Shown: piece after piece, positions 49,101-57,204 of the stretch | Position numbering within the stretch: the stretch's first letter is position 1 | Layout: the number at the start of each line of letters is the position of its first letter | From: Pelagomonas calceolata | Lineage: Eukaryota > Sar > Pelagophyceae > Pelagomonadales > Pelagomonadaceae | Direction of reading: 5' to 3' | Assembly (NCBI GenBank): GCA_918797485.1 | Contig: CAKKNE010000004.1 | Location: forward strand, 2,976,001-3,040,000 | DNA length: 64,000 nucleotides | Position numbers and translations under genes: made by a program | The notes under the pieces: model-generated | Told to the model about the DNA's origin: nothing | Seen by the model: only the letters and a program-made list of their open reading frames with translations | Databases searched by the model: none

Positions 49101-50474
49101 GAGCTCGACGTGATGGTCCTGCGGTAATCCTTCGTCGACGGATGATAAGTCCCCGGTCCGACAGACGACCTCCACGAGCGTCGACCGGAGCACCTCGCAG
49201 TCGCGGCCGCCAATGGACACGAAGACCTGGGTCTCGTCGTCGCTGAAGCCGCCGCCACTGATAGTGATCAGAGTGCCGCCCTCGAGCGACCCGACGGTGG
49301 GCATGACTTGTGAAACGTGCGGGTAGTACTGGAACGCGTAGACCTCCCCGAAGGCGTCCCGCGACAGGTCCGTGAAGCGCTCGAACGTGAGGCCGCCGTA
49401 CCGATCCGAGCCGTCACTCATGGAGTCGAGCCCGTCCGTCGCGGACATGTGCGCCGACGCGTTGTAGGAGCCCGACGCGAAGTCTCCGAGGTAGCAATTC
49501 ACCGCGTCTTCCGTGATCGGAGAGTTGTGGCCGAGGACCGCGTCCTCGACCAACACGGGTAGGGAGAAGGAGTCCACTTCTCCGGTTTTGTCGTTCACGG
49601 CGAAGTTCAGGTCGTCCGCCCGACACAAAGCATGTGTGGGCCGTTCCTCCTTGACGAAGCCGCTCTCTACCTGTATATTGCCGCCCTGCGGGGGTCTTCC
49701 GGCACCTATATAAATCGTTCGATACTCGGACACGTATCGGCCCAGTCCCTGGCCCCGCAGGGCAATACCGCTTCCAGCAGCAGCGTGTCTAGGATATATA
49801 TGAGTCAAGCGCGGCACGCCGCTGTTCCACGTCGAGCTCAGGAAGTGGTAGCAGTTCGTCTTGATCAGGTCGTACGTGCTAATCGTGTCGTCGACCTGGA
49901 CCCAGACGTCGAACCACCCCGCCGTCGTGTCCGACGTCCACGCGCGCGTGTCGCAGACGATCCGTTTATCGCCGCCGCAGTCGACGGTGCATGCGCCCTC
50001 GACGACGTCGCAGGCCACCCAGCCGCTGTTGTCGTCGCCGATCATGACCTTGTTCTTCCCACTAAAAAACTCCGTGGCGAAGCCCGTGCCGTCGATGTGC
50101 AAACGCGTGCCGCCGTTCGCGCTGCCCCAATACGGCGTGACGCTGTCGATCTCGCGCGTCTTCTCGGCGTTCTCGACGAACGTGTCCTTGAGGTCGAGCA
50201 TGTCCTGGAGGCGGCGGCCCTCGTCGTCATTCTGGAGGCGGCGGCGGCTGGTGCTGGCCTTCCTCACGTCCGCGACGATCTGCGCCGCGGTCATGCCTTC
50301 CGGGTCGTCCGGGCGCCGTCTTCTCGTAACGGTGACGGACGCCGGCCGCTTCTCCGGCCGCGCCGCCAGCTCGTCCGCCGGCGGCAGGTCTGCCACAGTG
50401 GCATCTTGGGGCAGCCCCGCCCTTGCCACGGTCCAGGCCAGCAGCAGGGCTGGGAGGACGCTGAGACGTGGCAT
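28166..50474 (-). CDS. Giant fibrocystin-L-like surface protein (TIG / C-lectin / G8 / Calx-beta, single TM)
   Basis: 7,375 residues from two exons (50474-30323 and 30141-28166; 22,128 nt, a whole number of codons). Signal peptide MPRLSVLPALLLAWTVARAG. At least twelve IPT/TIG domains (about residues 85-3450, e.g. GSLEGGTLITISGGGF, GSLAGGTRLTLRGSGF). A C-type lectin domain (about 1260-1410) and a 320-residue Pro/Thr/Ser tract (2874-3192). Two G8 domains (about 3545-3670 and 4745-4880), each followed by parallel beta-helix sequence. An EGF-like module (about 5890), a CGDGxxxxxEDCDDGN cysteine module (about 6335), Calx-beta (about 6385-6510), more Pro/Thr tracts, one membrane segment (about 7055-7085) and a 290-residue cytosolic tail with a SAP-like motif. 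The TIG-G8-beta-helix-G8-TM order is that of PKHD1L1. Likely a cell-surface adhesion or scale/wall protein. Confidence 0.85.
30142..30322 (-). other. Intron in the giant gene
   Basis: 181 bp, GTTTTTTGCGG ... GACCAACGCAG, phase 1, joining SWDNCD-R to INEDGEIDRSTLYRY. Without it the protein would end in 50 Arg-rich residues and lose its membrane anchor. It contains ACGCCATCGACGCGCC (plus-strand 30202-30217). Confidence 0.75.
36680..36815 (-). other. Cys-rich CEGDGE module, second copy (within the giant gene)
   Basis: ECPSSTPSYNC, then LCEGDGECGTDEGLDNCG and DVYRAL. The first copy at 42690-42830 has CDDVAIG, LCEGDGEWGTTNSLNNCG and YEVLRRV. Two matching modules about 2,000 residues apart; the pattern C-x4-G-x-LCEGDGE-x-GT-x5-NCG-x5-R is not a domain I can name. 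Confidence 0.55.
40901..41856 (-). repeat. Mucin-like Pro/Thr/Ser/Ala repeat tract inside the giant gene
   Basis: About 320 residues of degenerate PTxxPS / APTPAPS units, with no Cys and almost no charge; a likely O-glycosylated stalk. Shorter tracts of the same type lie near 30.3-30.9 kb and 29.1-29.8 kb. The tract interrupts a TIG domain between EVVEFFEDF and STLTCVTGPLP. Confidence 0.8.
46250..46690 (-). other. C-type lectin domain of the giant protein
   Basis: WTFFDGHWYFASTETKNWAD opens the fold. ACQAEGATLAEINSEAEQDF is the long-loop helix region, YTNWNSGQPDN the carbohydrate/Ca2+ loop (WNxGQPDN), and VWDDAYCTNTVPYLCE the closing strand. QPDN followed by WDD matches the Ca2+-site pattern, closer to QPD (galactose-type) than EPN (mannose-type). 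Confidence 0.8.
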
Positions 50475-50861
50475 GCTTTTACCGTTTCTTTATGTCTGCG
50501 CCACTTCCATCGCGTTGGCGTCGGATATGGTGCTGATGCGTGGTATTAGCGCCCTGCTTTTGCAGCGGAAATGCCCTGCAATGCGCTAGCCTATAGGGGG
50601 TTCAAAATCCGCCTCGGAGCGATGCTGCTTCAGAGCCTGGAGAGTGCGGCTCGCGCCAGACGTCTCGGTTAGTTCGCGCAAAACCCGACCACCACACACG
50701 CATGCTCATCGAGTCCAGTCGCGAGTCCTGTCCCATCATTGCTGCTGCATAACTCATTGTTTAGCCACGCATTTTGATCGCTGTGAATTGCCGCGCTGCA
50801 CTTTGGCCGGTCACGCCGTGCTCACTGCAGCTCTCCAAAGCCGCTCTCCGGCGCTTAAACT

Positions 50862-52535
50862 ATGGCTGCCGCCGCCGACGCCGCGCCGGAACGAGTAGCG
50901 AGTAGCGAAGCGGACTTCGTCCTGACGCGCGCCGACGACATTCAACCGACGCCGCCCGGCCGCTGGGCGCGTTTGACCATGACGGTCCTCGCGCGCTATC
51001 CCTTACTCCACTCCGTCTTCTGGTTAAGTGTTGTGGGCGTGGCGGCCTCCTCCACGAAAGCGGATGCGTCGGAAGCGTTGAAGATTGCCATCGAGTGCTG
51101 GTTGGTGTATTCTTTCGGGAAATATATACTGACGGGCAGCTGTGCATTACGAGGCCTCGCGAAGCTGCGAAGGAACGACGCCAAGAGTCCTGATGACTTC
51201 TCGTCAGCATCTTCTTCGAACGACTTGCTGAGGTACGAAGATGTGTTGCATGTGATTGCCATACCGAACTACAAGGAGGACGTCGCGACGTTACGACGGA
51301 CTATAGCAACCCTGGCGCAGCAACGGGACGCCTCGACACAGTTAGTCGTGGTCCTCGCGATGGAGGCCCGCGATCCTCTTGCTCGGGCCACGGCGCAAAC
51401 TTTAAGGAAGGAGTTCTCCCATCAATTCCGAGGCATGCACTGCACGCTGCACACGCTGAGAAGTGGCGAGGTCGCGGGCAAGAGTAGTAATGAGAACTGG
51501 GCCGTGAGATGTGCTAAAAGAAGATACTGCGACGAGCTCGGTGTTAGATCCGACAGAATTGTGGTCACGACTTGCGACGCCGACACGTATTTTCACGCGT
51601 CGCACTTCGCGGCTCTGTCGGCGGCCTACTGCTCGGCTTCTTCCAAACAGCGACGTCGAACCTTCTGGCAGGCCTGCACGCAGTTCTACCCGAACTGCGA
51701 CAAAGTGCCTACGTTATGTTCGGTACGATATGCCTTACTCAGTGTAGGCTTCCTAGGACAGATGTCCAATCCGCTCCATTATCGGTTACCCTTCGCGGTC
51801 TACTCCTTAGCTTTAGATTTAGCGGTAGAAGCGCACTACTGGGACCCTTCAGTAATACCTGAGGACTGGCACATGTTCCTGCGGTGTTTTTATGCGACGA
51901 GAGGTGGCGTGAAGGTCGATCCCATCTTCCTGCCGGTCGGGTGTGAGTGCGTGGTGGACACCTCAGCTACAAAGACGATAGGGGCTTGCTACGATCAAGC
52001 CAAAAGGTGGCAGTGGGGCGCCATCGACGTGGGGTACATCGCCGCGCGGACGCGCGACGCGCCGGTCCAACGGCAGCTAGCTGTAGCATTGGCGGCGCAG
52101 GAGCACCATTTACTCTACCCGTTGATGTGGATCGTGTTAGCGGCCGCGCCTTGGCTCGTCGAGGGTTGGGCGACGGGCTGGCGGTTCCGGCTCTGGGTCG
52201 GCTTCTTTGTTGCGAACTTCGTCCTGCTGAATGTCTTGGATCATTGCTATCGGGATATTTTGAGCAGGGACCGGGGCTGCGGCGGCCCCGACGCGTCTTC
52301 ATTGAAAGAAATACGAGTGTCTCGCGTGCTCTCCTTCGCGGCGTTCCCCGTCGCGGACCTACTACTCTTCGTGCTGCCGTCGTTGCACGCGCATGCGCGC
52401 ATGGCGCTGTCGACGCGCTTCGACTACGTCGTCGCTCCGAAGGTCGCGTGCTGCCTCCAGCGGGGGCCGTCGTCGCAGGGACTGCTGGTGCAACTGCCGG
52501 AGGCGCCCCTCGCGAAGTACGAAGCTATCGCGTAA
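50862..52535 (+). CDS. Membrane GT2 family glycosyltransferase
   Basis: 557 residues. Two N-terminal membrane segments (YPLLHSVFWLSVVGVAAS and the region around residue 85) precede the GT-A domain. Visible motifs: IAIPNYKED, the DxD-type TTCDADTYFH, the catalytic EDWHMFLR and QAKRWQWG, which is the (Q/R)xxRW product-binding motif of processive GT2 enzymes. Four or so C-terminal membrane helices follow. It would transfer a nucleotide sugar to a growing polysaccharide at a membrane, as in chitin, cellulose or hyaluronan synthases; the sugar is unknown. Its promoter gap is shared head to head with the giant gene (387 bp). The stop is 11 bp from the stop of the convergent TPR gene. Confidence 0.88.
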   Translation: MAAAADAAPERVASSEADFVLTRADDIQPTPPGRWARLTMTVLARYPLLHSVFWLSVVGVAASSTKADASEALKIAIECWLVYSFGKYILTGSCALRGLAKLRRNDAKSPDDFSSASSSNDLLRYEDVLHVIAIPNYKEDVATLRRTIATLAQQRDASTQLVVVLAMEARDPLARATAQTLRKEFSHQFRGMHCTLHTLRSGEVAGKSSNENWAVRCAKRRYCDELGVRSDRIVVTTCDADTYFHASHFAALSAAYCSASSKQRRRTFWQACTQFYPNCDKVPTLCSVRYALLSVGFLGQMSNPLHYRLPFAVYSLALDLAVEAHYWDPSVIPEDWHMFLRCFYATRGGVKVDPIFLPVGCECVVDTSATKTIGACYDQAKRWQWGAIDVGYIAARTRDAPVQRQLAVALAAQEHHLLYPLMWIVLAAAPWLVEGWATGWRFRLWVGFFVANFVLLNVLDHCYRDILSRDRGCGGPDASSLKEIRVSRVLSFAAFPVADLLLFVLPSLHAHARMALSTRFDYVVAPKVACCLQRGPSSQGLLVQLPEAPLAKYEAIA

Positions 52536-52546
52536 AATGTGTTACT

Positions 52547-53338
52547 CTAGGCCGTCGCCTGCTTGACGAGCTGCTGGAACTCCGCCGTCTGCTCGCGGAC
52601 CCTGCGATCCAAGAACTGGGCTCTAGCGGTCAACTGCGCCGTCCGCTCTTCCCCCCGCTTCATCTGGCCATCTAGTAACTCCCCGACACCCTTCTTGTCG
52701 CTCAACAAAAACATCTTGCCGACGCTTCGATACACCTCCGTATTTCCCTCGAGCGCGTCGATCTCGTTCTTCGTGATCTGCGTACGAGCCGTTTCTCTCC
52801 TCAAAGCACCGAGCCGCGCCTGCGTCTCCCTTAGTTCCCGCTCGTGCTGCTGCACTCTTTCTGCTAACTGCTGCGCTTCGCGTTTCGTGGCCTCGTCCAC
52901 ACCAGAGGCGCCCCTCGCTTCATCGGCAGCACCGGTAGCCGCCTGGACCGCTGCTTTACGTTTGGCCTTATCTCTCCTACCTTTGATGACCCTTACGAGT
53001 TTTTTAAGTTCAGGGTTTTCCGCGTCGCGCGCGAGACCTTTCCTCACGGTATCCTCGGCCGCGTCCACGTCGTTCTGGCCGAGCTGGGCGTTCGCTAATC
53101 TATACACACCCTTCATGAAGTCCGGCGCGAGCTCGAGACATTTCCTTGCATCCGCTTCGGCCGCGACAAAATCTCCCGCTGAATGTTTGGCCAGTGATCT
53201 ATTCGAATACAACAAATGATTCTTCGGCGCCAACAATATGGCCTTGTCGTAGTTGCTGACGGCCCCGCTGAAGTCGCCCTTCTTAAACGCGTCGTTGCCC
53301 GCGGCCTTGAGCGCGTCGACCTCGGCGTCGTCCGCCAT
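52547..53338 (-). CDS. TPR-prefoldin (PFDN1-like) fusion protein
   Basis: 263 residues. Residues 1-115 form three TPRs of the Hop/STIP1 kind (KAAGNDAFKKGDFSGAVSNY, LYSNRSLAKHSAGD, KGVYRLANAQLGQND). After a basic linker, residues 150-263 read as a beta-type prefoldin subunit: paired coiled-coil helices around TKNEIDALEGNTEVYRSVGK and MFLLSDKKGVGELLD. In prefoldin subunit 1 the same block is LPDDTRVYxSVGRMF. The fusion would link Hsp90/Hsp70 C-terminal EEVD binding to prefoldin. It may replace or add to free PFDN1; whether a separate PFDN1 exists cannot be seen. Confidence 0.83.
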   Translation of the reverse strand: MADDAEVDALKAAGNDAFKKGDFSGAVSNYDKAILLAPKNHLLYSNRSLAKHSAGDFVAAEADARKCLELAPDFMKGVYRLANAQLGQNDVDAAEDTVRKGLARDAENPELKKLVRVIKGRRDKAKRKAAVQAATGAADEARGASGVDEATKREAQQLAERVQQHERELRETQARLGALRRETARTQITKNEIDALEGNTEVYRSVGKMFLLSDKKGVGELLDGQMKRGEERTAQLTARAQFLDRRVREQTAEFQQLVKQATA

Positions 53339-53480
53339 GGCTGTAAGCGCTCACTGGGGCTTCTGGAAGCTGTGGTGTTTAGCTGAGGCTTGCTATGGCT
53401 TCGCGGCGAGACAACCTGGTCCACGAATGATGCCACCTGAGTCAAATTGGCTGCCGCGCGGAGGAAGCCGGCAAAAGCGA

Positions 53481-53502
53481 GCTAGCGTACCGACACACTA
53501 GC
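53481..53502 (+). promoter_or_regulatory. GCTAG palindrome, copy 11
   Basis: GCTAGCGTACCG then ACACACTAGC, the shortest form (22 bp). It lies 142 bp from the TPR-prefoldin ATG and 278 bp from the PP5-type ATG, a shared divergent promoter. Confidence 0.6.
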
Positions 53503-53694
53503 CCATAAATCCGGAACCTTCCCAGCCTCTTGCGACCGATGCGACGCGTCGCACCCGGACCGCTGGCGCGCGCGCGCCGCGCCAGCTGCCGTGAGAAAGG
53601 AATTCATTTTTTTGAGTGTTTGTTGCCGGTGCCTAAAGCCAGAGAACGGCAGCAAAAAATCACAAGGGCAGCACTTCAGGAGCATAGGACGACG

Positions 53695-53724
53695 ATGGGA
53701 CAGCCGCGCGGCCATCGGAGCTAG
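53695..53724 (+). other. Short upstream ORF in the PP5-type leader
   Basis: ATG GGA CAG ... TAG, nine codons (MGQPRGHRS), ending 56 bp before the main ATG. It could lower translation of the phosphatase if the transcript starts upstream; no evidence beyond its presence. Confidence 0.3.
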
Positions 53725-53780
53725 ACGCTCGCTGCGCCAGTGCTTTCATTCCACAGACACATAACCATACAAAAGTAGCA

Positions 53781-55118
53781 ATGGCCACATTCGGCAGCGA
53801 CCCCGGCACGCCGCGGCCGCCGCCGCCGGCCGGGAGGAGGCGCAACACCATGGGCCCCTGGGTCCGCGAGGCCGACGATGAGGAAGAGGACCCGGAGGGC
53901 GGAGGGCGTTTGAGAAGAGTCGCGGGCAAGCGGGGCGTCCTCGTGCGACAGCAGCGGTCCCTCGAGAGCACGTTAGTTGGCGAGTTGGCTCGCGGGGCTA
54001 TTGTCGAACTTGCTACTGACGCCGTCGAGGGCGCCGCGCGCGTGAGGATATCTGCACCGCTCGAGGGCTGGGTCACGGCCCGCTTGCTCGAGCCTCTCTC
54101 ATCACCGGAGGAGCCTATAATAGCGCCGCTATCCCCGCCGACGGAGGTCGACGGCCCAGAGCTTGACGATGGGCGCGTCACTGATACATATATAAAACAA
54201 TCACTGGAGCACCTCAAGCAGCAGAAACTGCTGAAGCGGGACGTCGTCGTGTCCATTTTAACCCAAGCCAAGGACTTGCTCGAGAAGGAGGCGACCGTTG
54301 TCGACTTAGAAACACCGACCGACGCGCCGCACGTGACCGTGTGTGGGGACGTCCACGGTCAGTTCTACGACCTATTGACGATCTTCGAGGCGAACGGATT
54401 ACCGAGCCAAACGAACCCGTACATTTTCAACGGCGACTTCGTCGATCGGGGGTCTTTTTCCTTCGAGGTGGCGATCACGTTGTTGGCGTGCAAGGTCCAG
54501 CATCCGAACTGCGTCCACTTGAACCGGGGCAACCACGAAACGCGAACGATGGCGCGGTTCTACGGCTTCGACGGCGAGGTCCGGCATAAGTACGATGACG
54601 ACGTCCTCGAAATGTTCCACGCGTGCTTCGTGCGGCTGCCGTTGTGTTGCGTGTTACATAAGCGGTGTCTGGTCGTCCACGGCGGCCTGCCGTCGGAGGA
54701 CCAATCTACTCTCAAAGACATCCGCAAAATTGAGCGGCGGTGCGAGCCGCCCGAGCTCGGTCTGTTCTGCGACGTGCTTTGGTCTGATCCGCAGCCGTTC
54801 CCCGGGCGGCAGCCGTCTCGGAGGGGCGTCGGGTTGTCCTTCGGTCCTGATGTGACGAAGCGGTTCCTGGAGCGGTCCGATTTGGCGTTGGTAGTTCGTT
54901 CCCATGAAGTGCGGGATCGGGGCTACGAGGTCGAACACGGTGGACTGTTAATAACAGTCTTCAGCGCGCCGAACTACTGCGACGCTGTTGGGAATCAAGG
55001 GGCGTTTGTACACCTCTCCCAAGATCTGGTACCCCGCTTCGCGACGTTCAACGCGGCGCCGCACCCGCCCATCCGGCCGATGGCCTACTCGACCTTCGCG
55101 GCGCTGGGCTTCGCCTAG
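53781..55118 (+). CDS. PP5-type Ser/Thr protein phosphatase with SH3-like N-domain, no TPR
   Basis: 445 residues. The catalytic domain (about residues 135-440) has all metal and phosphate motifs: GDVHGQFYDLL, GDFVDRGSFSFEV, LNRGNHET, VVHGGL and SAPNYCDAVGN. PP5-specific features are the FSFEV after DRG and the tail RPMAYSTFAALGF. PP5 normally starts with three TPRs that bind Hsp90; here residues 50-110 are instead an SH3-like barrel (GVLVRQQRSLESTLVGEL, VRISAPLEGWVTARLL). A bend-forming linker precedes YIKQSLEHLKQ. The first 45 residues are acidic and disordered. Confidence 0.88.
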   Translation: MATFGSDPGTPRPPPPAGRRRNTMGPWVREADDEEEDPEGGGRLRRVAGKRGVLVRQQRSLESTLVGELARGAIVELATDAVEGAARVRISAPLEGWVTARLLEPLSSPEEPIIAPLSPPTEVDGPELDDGRVTDTYIKQSLEHLKQQKLLKRDVVVSILTQAKDLLEKEATVVDLETPTDAPHVTVCGDVHGQFYDLLTIFEANGLPSQTNPYIFNGDFVDRGSFSFEVAITLLACKVQHPNCVHLNRGNHETRTMARFYGFDGEVRHKYDDDVLEMFHACFVRLPLCCVLHKRCLVVHGGLPSEDQSTLKDIRKIERRCEPPELGLFCDVLWSDPQPFPGRQPSRRGVGLSFGPDVTKRFLERSDLALVVRSHEVRDRGYEVEHGGLLITVFSAPNYCDAVGNQGAFVHLSQDLVPRFATFNAAPHPPIRPMAYSTFAALGFA

Positions 55119-55231
55119 TCTGCCCGTCAATTCGTTTCCTCGACGAGCCCGTCGCGCGAAACGCGCGGCTCGTTATTTGCGAGCGGTCTTCTAAGTATAC
55201 TGTTGTATCGAACCGACAATTACACACAATA

Positions 55232-56005
55232 CTATCGAAAAAAAGTCGACACGTAGCCCGTGCACGCGTAGCTCACGCCGAACTCGCAGCTCTTGACGCC
55301 GAGGCCCGCGAAGACGACTCGGAAGCCCCGGTCGCGGAGCAGCCTAAAAGCGAGCAGCGTCGCGCCGACGCGCGGCACGGGCGACGTCGTCGGCGCGGCC
55401 ATGTTACGTTTCAGGGCCACATCCAGAGGAAAGTCGAGCGTGATGGCCGCCACGGCGCCGAGCGCGTACGTCGCCTCGGGCGGCAAATTACCATAGCGCC
55501 GCGCGACGTGCTCCGTGCCGAAGAACGTCGCGTCGAAGACGGCGTTCCGCAGGCCCGCGCCGTGGCAGACGGCCAATCTGCGCTTCGCAGAGACGCTACC
55601 GACGGTGGCGCCGAGGCTCCGCTGGACCTTCGCCCATTCGAAGGACGCGGCGAGGAAGCCCGTCACGTAGCCGCTCGACAGCGAGCCGACGACGAGCGCC
55701 CGCTCGCGCGGCATACCAAAGCCCGTCTCGCAGCACTGCGTGCCGATTTCCGACGCGAGGAACATGGGCCCGCGCGTCGCCGCCTTCTGCAGCACGCCGG
55801 GGCCCAATCCTCTATAGTAGCGCGGCCAGTCGCTCGCGCGCGTGCCGAGGCCTCGAACAGCAGCGCGCGCCGAGCCGGCGCCCGTCTGTATCCTTATTTT
55901 GACCAAATCGATCGGGTGCGCGGCCAGCGTGCCAGGGATGGCTCCTAGCGCACCGATGGCGCCCCTTCTCAGGCATTCGGCTACGTCGATCTCCTGCCTT
56001 GCCAT
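55232..56005 (-). CDS. Mitochondrial carrier family (SLC25) protein
   Basis: 257 residues from the ATG at 56003-56005. The first repeat has the family signature: AAHPIDLVKIRIQTG (PxDxxKxRxQ). The second and third are degenerate: ASFEWAKVQRS and LDFPLDVALKRNM, keeping PxD/E-like turns. Six hydrophobic segments can be drawn. The protein is shorter than the usual about 300 residues. It would exchange small solutes across the mitochondrial inner membrane; the degenerate motifs prevent a substrate call. Confidence 0.78.
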   Translation of the reverse strand: MARQEIDVAECLRRGAIGALGAIPGTLAAHPIDLVKIRIQTGAGSARAAVRGLGTRASDWPRYYRGLGPGVLQKAATRGPMFLASEIGTQCCETGFGMPRERALVVGSLSSGYVTGFLAASFEWAKVQRSLGATVGSVSAKRRLAVCHGAGLRNAVFDATFFGTEHVARRYGNLPPEATYALGAVAAITLDFPLDVALKRNMAAPTTSPVPRVGATLLAFRLLRDRGFRVVFAGLGVKSCEFGVSYACTGYVSTFFR

Positions 56006-56115
56006 CACTGGCGTGCACGCGTACTGTTAGGCATGGTACGCATTGCTTTTGCAGCCCTGTTGGTTCCTCGTTCGTTTAAGCCCCCAAAACTGGCCAGGCA
56101 CTCGAGTAAATCCGT

Positions 56116-56139
56116 GCTAGCGGCGTGTAAGACACTAGC
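56116..56139 (+). promoter_or_regulatory. GCTAG palindrome, copy 12
   Basis: GCTAGCGGCGTG then TAAGACACTAGC, one base off the consensus. 110 bp upstream of the carrier ATG. Confidence 0.65.
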
Positions 56140-56391
56140 AATCAGCTTAGCCTCCGCTGTGCGCGCGCGCCCCCCTAGCCACCCCGCGCACCCCGGGCTG
56201 CCCGCGACGTGCAGCGCCGCCCCTGTTAGCCCGGAAATGAGAGTTGCCCGCGTGAAAAATGGCCCAGAACCCGCTGAGCACGGCCTTCAGCTTGGGGGCT
56301 GCCTTAGCTGCCGCGTCGCGCCGCCGCCTGGCCTTCGCCCGACTTTTACCTTTCGCCCCTCTACCCCGTGGTGACGGCGCGGCGTTTCGGC

Positions 56392-56530
56392 GGGGGCTCC
56401 ATCGTGAACGCGCACAGCCGGGGGGCTCCATCGTGAACGCGCACGGCCGGGTCAGCCGATCTTTCTTTCCGGGCGTCGCCGGCATGGCGCGTCAACTTTC
56501 TTTCTGGGCGTCGCCGGCATGGCGCGCCTA
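56392..56530 (+). repeat. Two adjacent two-copy minisatellites
   Basis: A 29-bp unit at 56392-56420 and 56421-56449 (one difference), core GGCTCCATCGTGAACGCGCA. A 35-bp unit at 56461-56495 and 56496-56530, core GGGCGTCGCCGGCATGGCGC, with a CTTTCTTT lead that starts a third, broken copy. Confidence 0.8.
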
Positions 56531-57076
56531 CTTTCTTTATCATTGGCGGGTCGAGCCCGGAACACGGACGGCACCCATCCTCGGGCATCGAGTGGTGCGC
56601 GTTCGGAGGTATCCGGCCCGTTTCCTGAAGTTCTGCCGCCGGCATGGCGGCGAGCCTCATCTGCCTGCGACCGGACCGACCCTACGGAGCGGAGCCGGTC
56701 TCGACCTGGGAGGCGTTGGGGGCGGCGGCATGCCGCCCCCCGTAACCTTGGCCGCGCCAGCCGAGCTTTCGTAGGCCCTCCGAATCGCCGTGGCATCCAT
56801 TGAACCCATTAGTTCCGTTCCGACGAGTTATTGTCAAGGGCCGTCTGGGCGGGTCGGAGCTCTCGCTCCCCGCTTCAGGATTGCTCGGCCTGGTGTGCGA
56901 GGGCATCTCTCTCACCACTTGATTTCCGGCTCGTCGTAAAAGAGGAGCCAGCGGCCAGTTCCACATCCTGACGGGGGTCGTCCCAAAAGAAGGGGGGGCG
57001 TGCGAGTCCCTGTGACTCAGCCCTTGCGTCCTAGTCCAGCCGGACGGGTGGGCCCAGGGGGAGCGGGAGGGGTACG

Positions 57077-57117
57077 GGGAACCCTGCGACGTAACTAGCC
57101 TCAGCCTCAGCCTCAGC
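57077..57117 (+). repeat. Motif C, copy 1 (CGACGTAACTAGCC with CCTCAG triplication)
   Basis: GGGAACCCTGCGACGTAAC then TAGCC and three TCAGCC-type units. A relative at 61244-61284 reads GGGACCCCGCGACGTAAC, TAGCC and three TGAGCC-type units. Confidence 0.6.
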
Positions 57118-57204
57118 TCATCGCGTCCATCTGAAGAGAGGATAGCTATAGAATATCAATTAAGGCATACAGAGAGTCGAATGGATGGTTCGGAGGAAGT
57201 GCCG

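Larger units (their letters stand above)
56010..57204. other. 1.2-kb gap without a supported gene
   Basis: Between the carrier ATG and the TIR-protein stop. It holds palindrome copy 12, two minisatellites and motif C. Plus-strand 56259-56774 and minus-strand frames are open but repeat-driven. 56800-57060 has structured GC-rich sequence with short inverted repeats that I cannot assign to rRNA, SRP, U-RNA or tRNA. Confidence 0.5.

Noticed and set aside
56259-56774. 171-codon plus-strand frame in the 56-57 kb gap
   Set aside because: About a quarter of it is the two minisatellites; no domain and no supporting start context.
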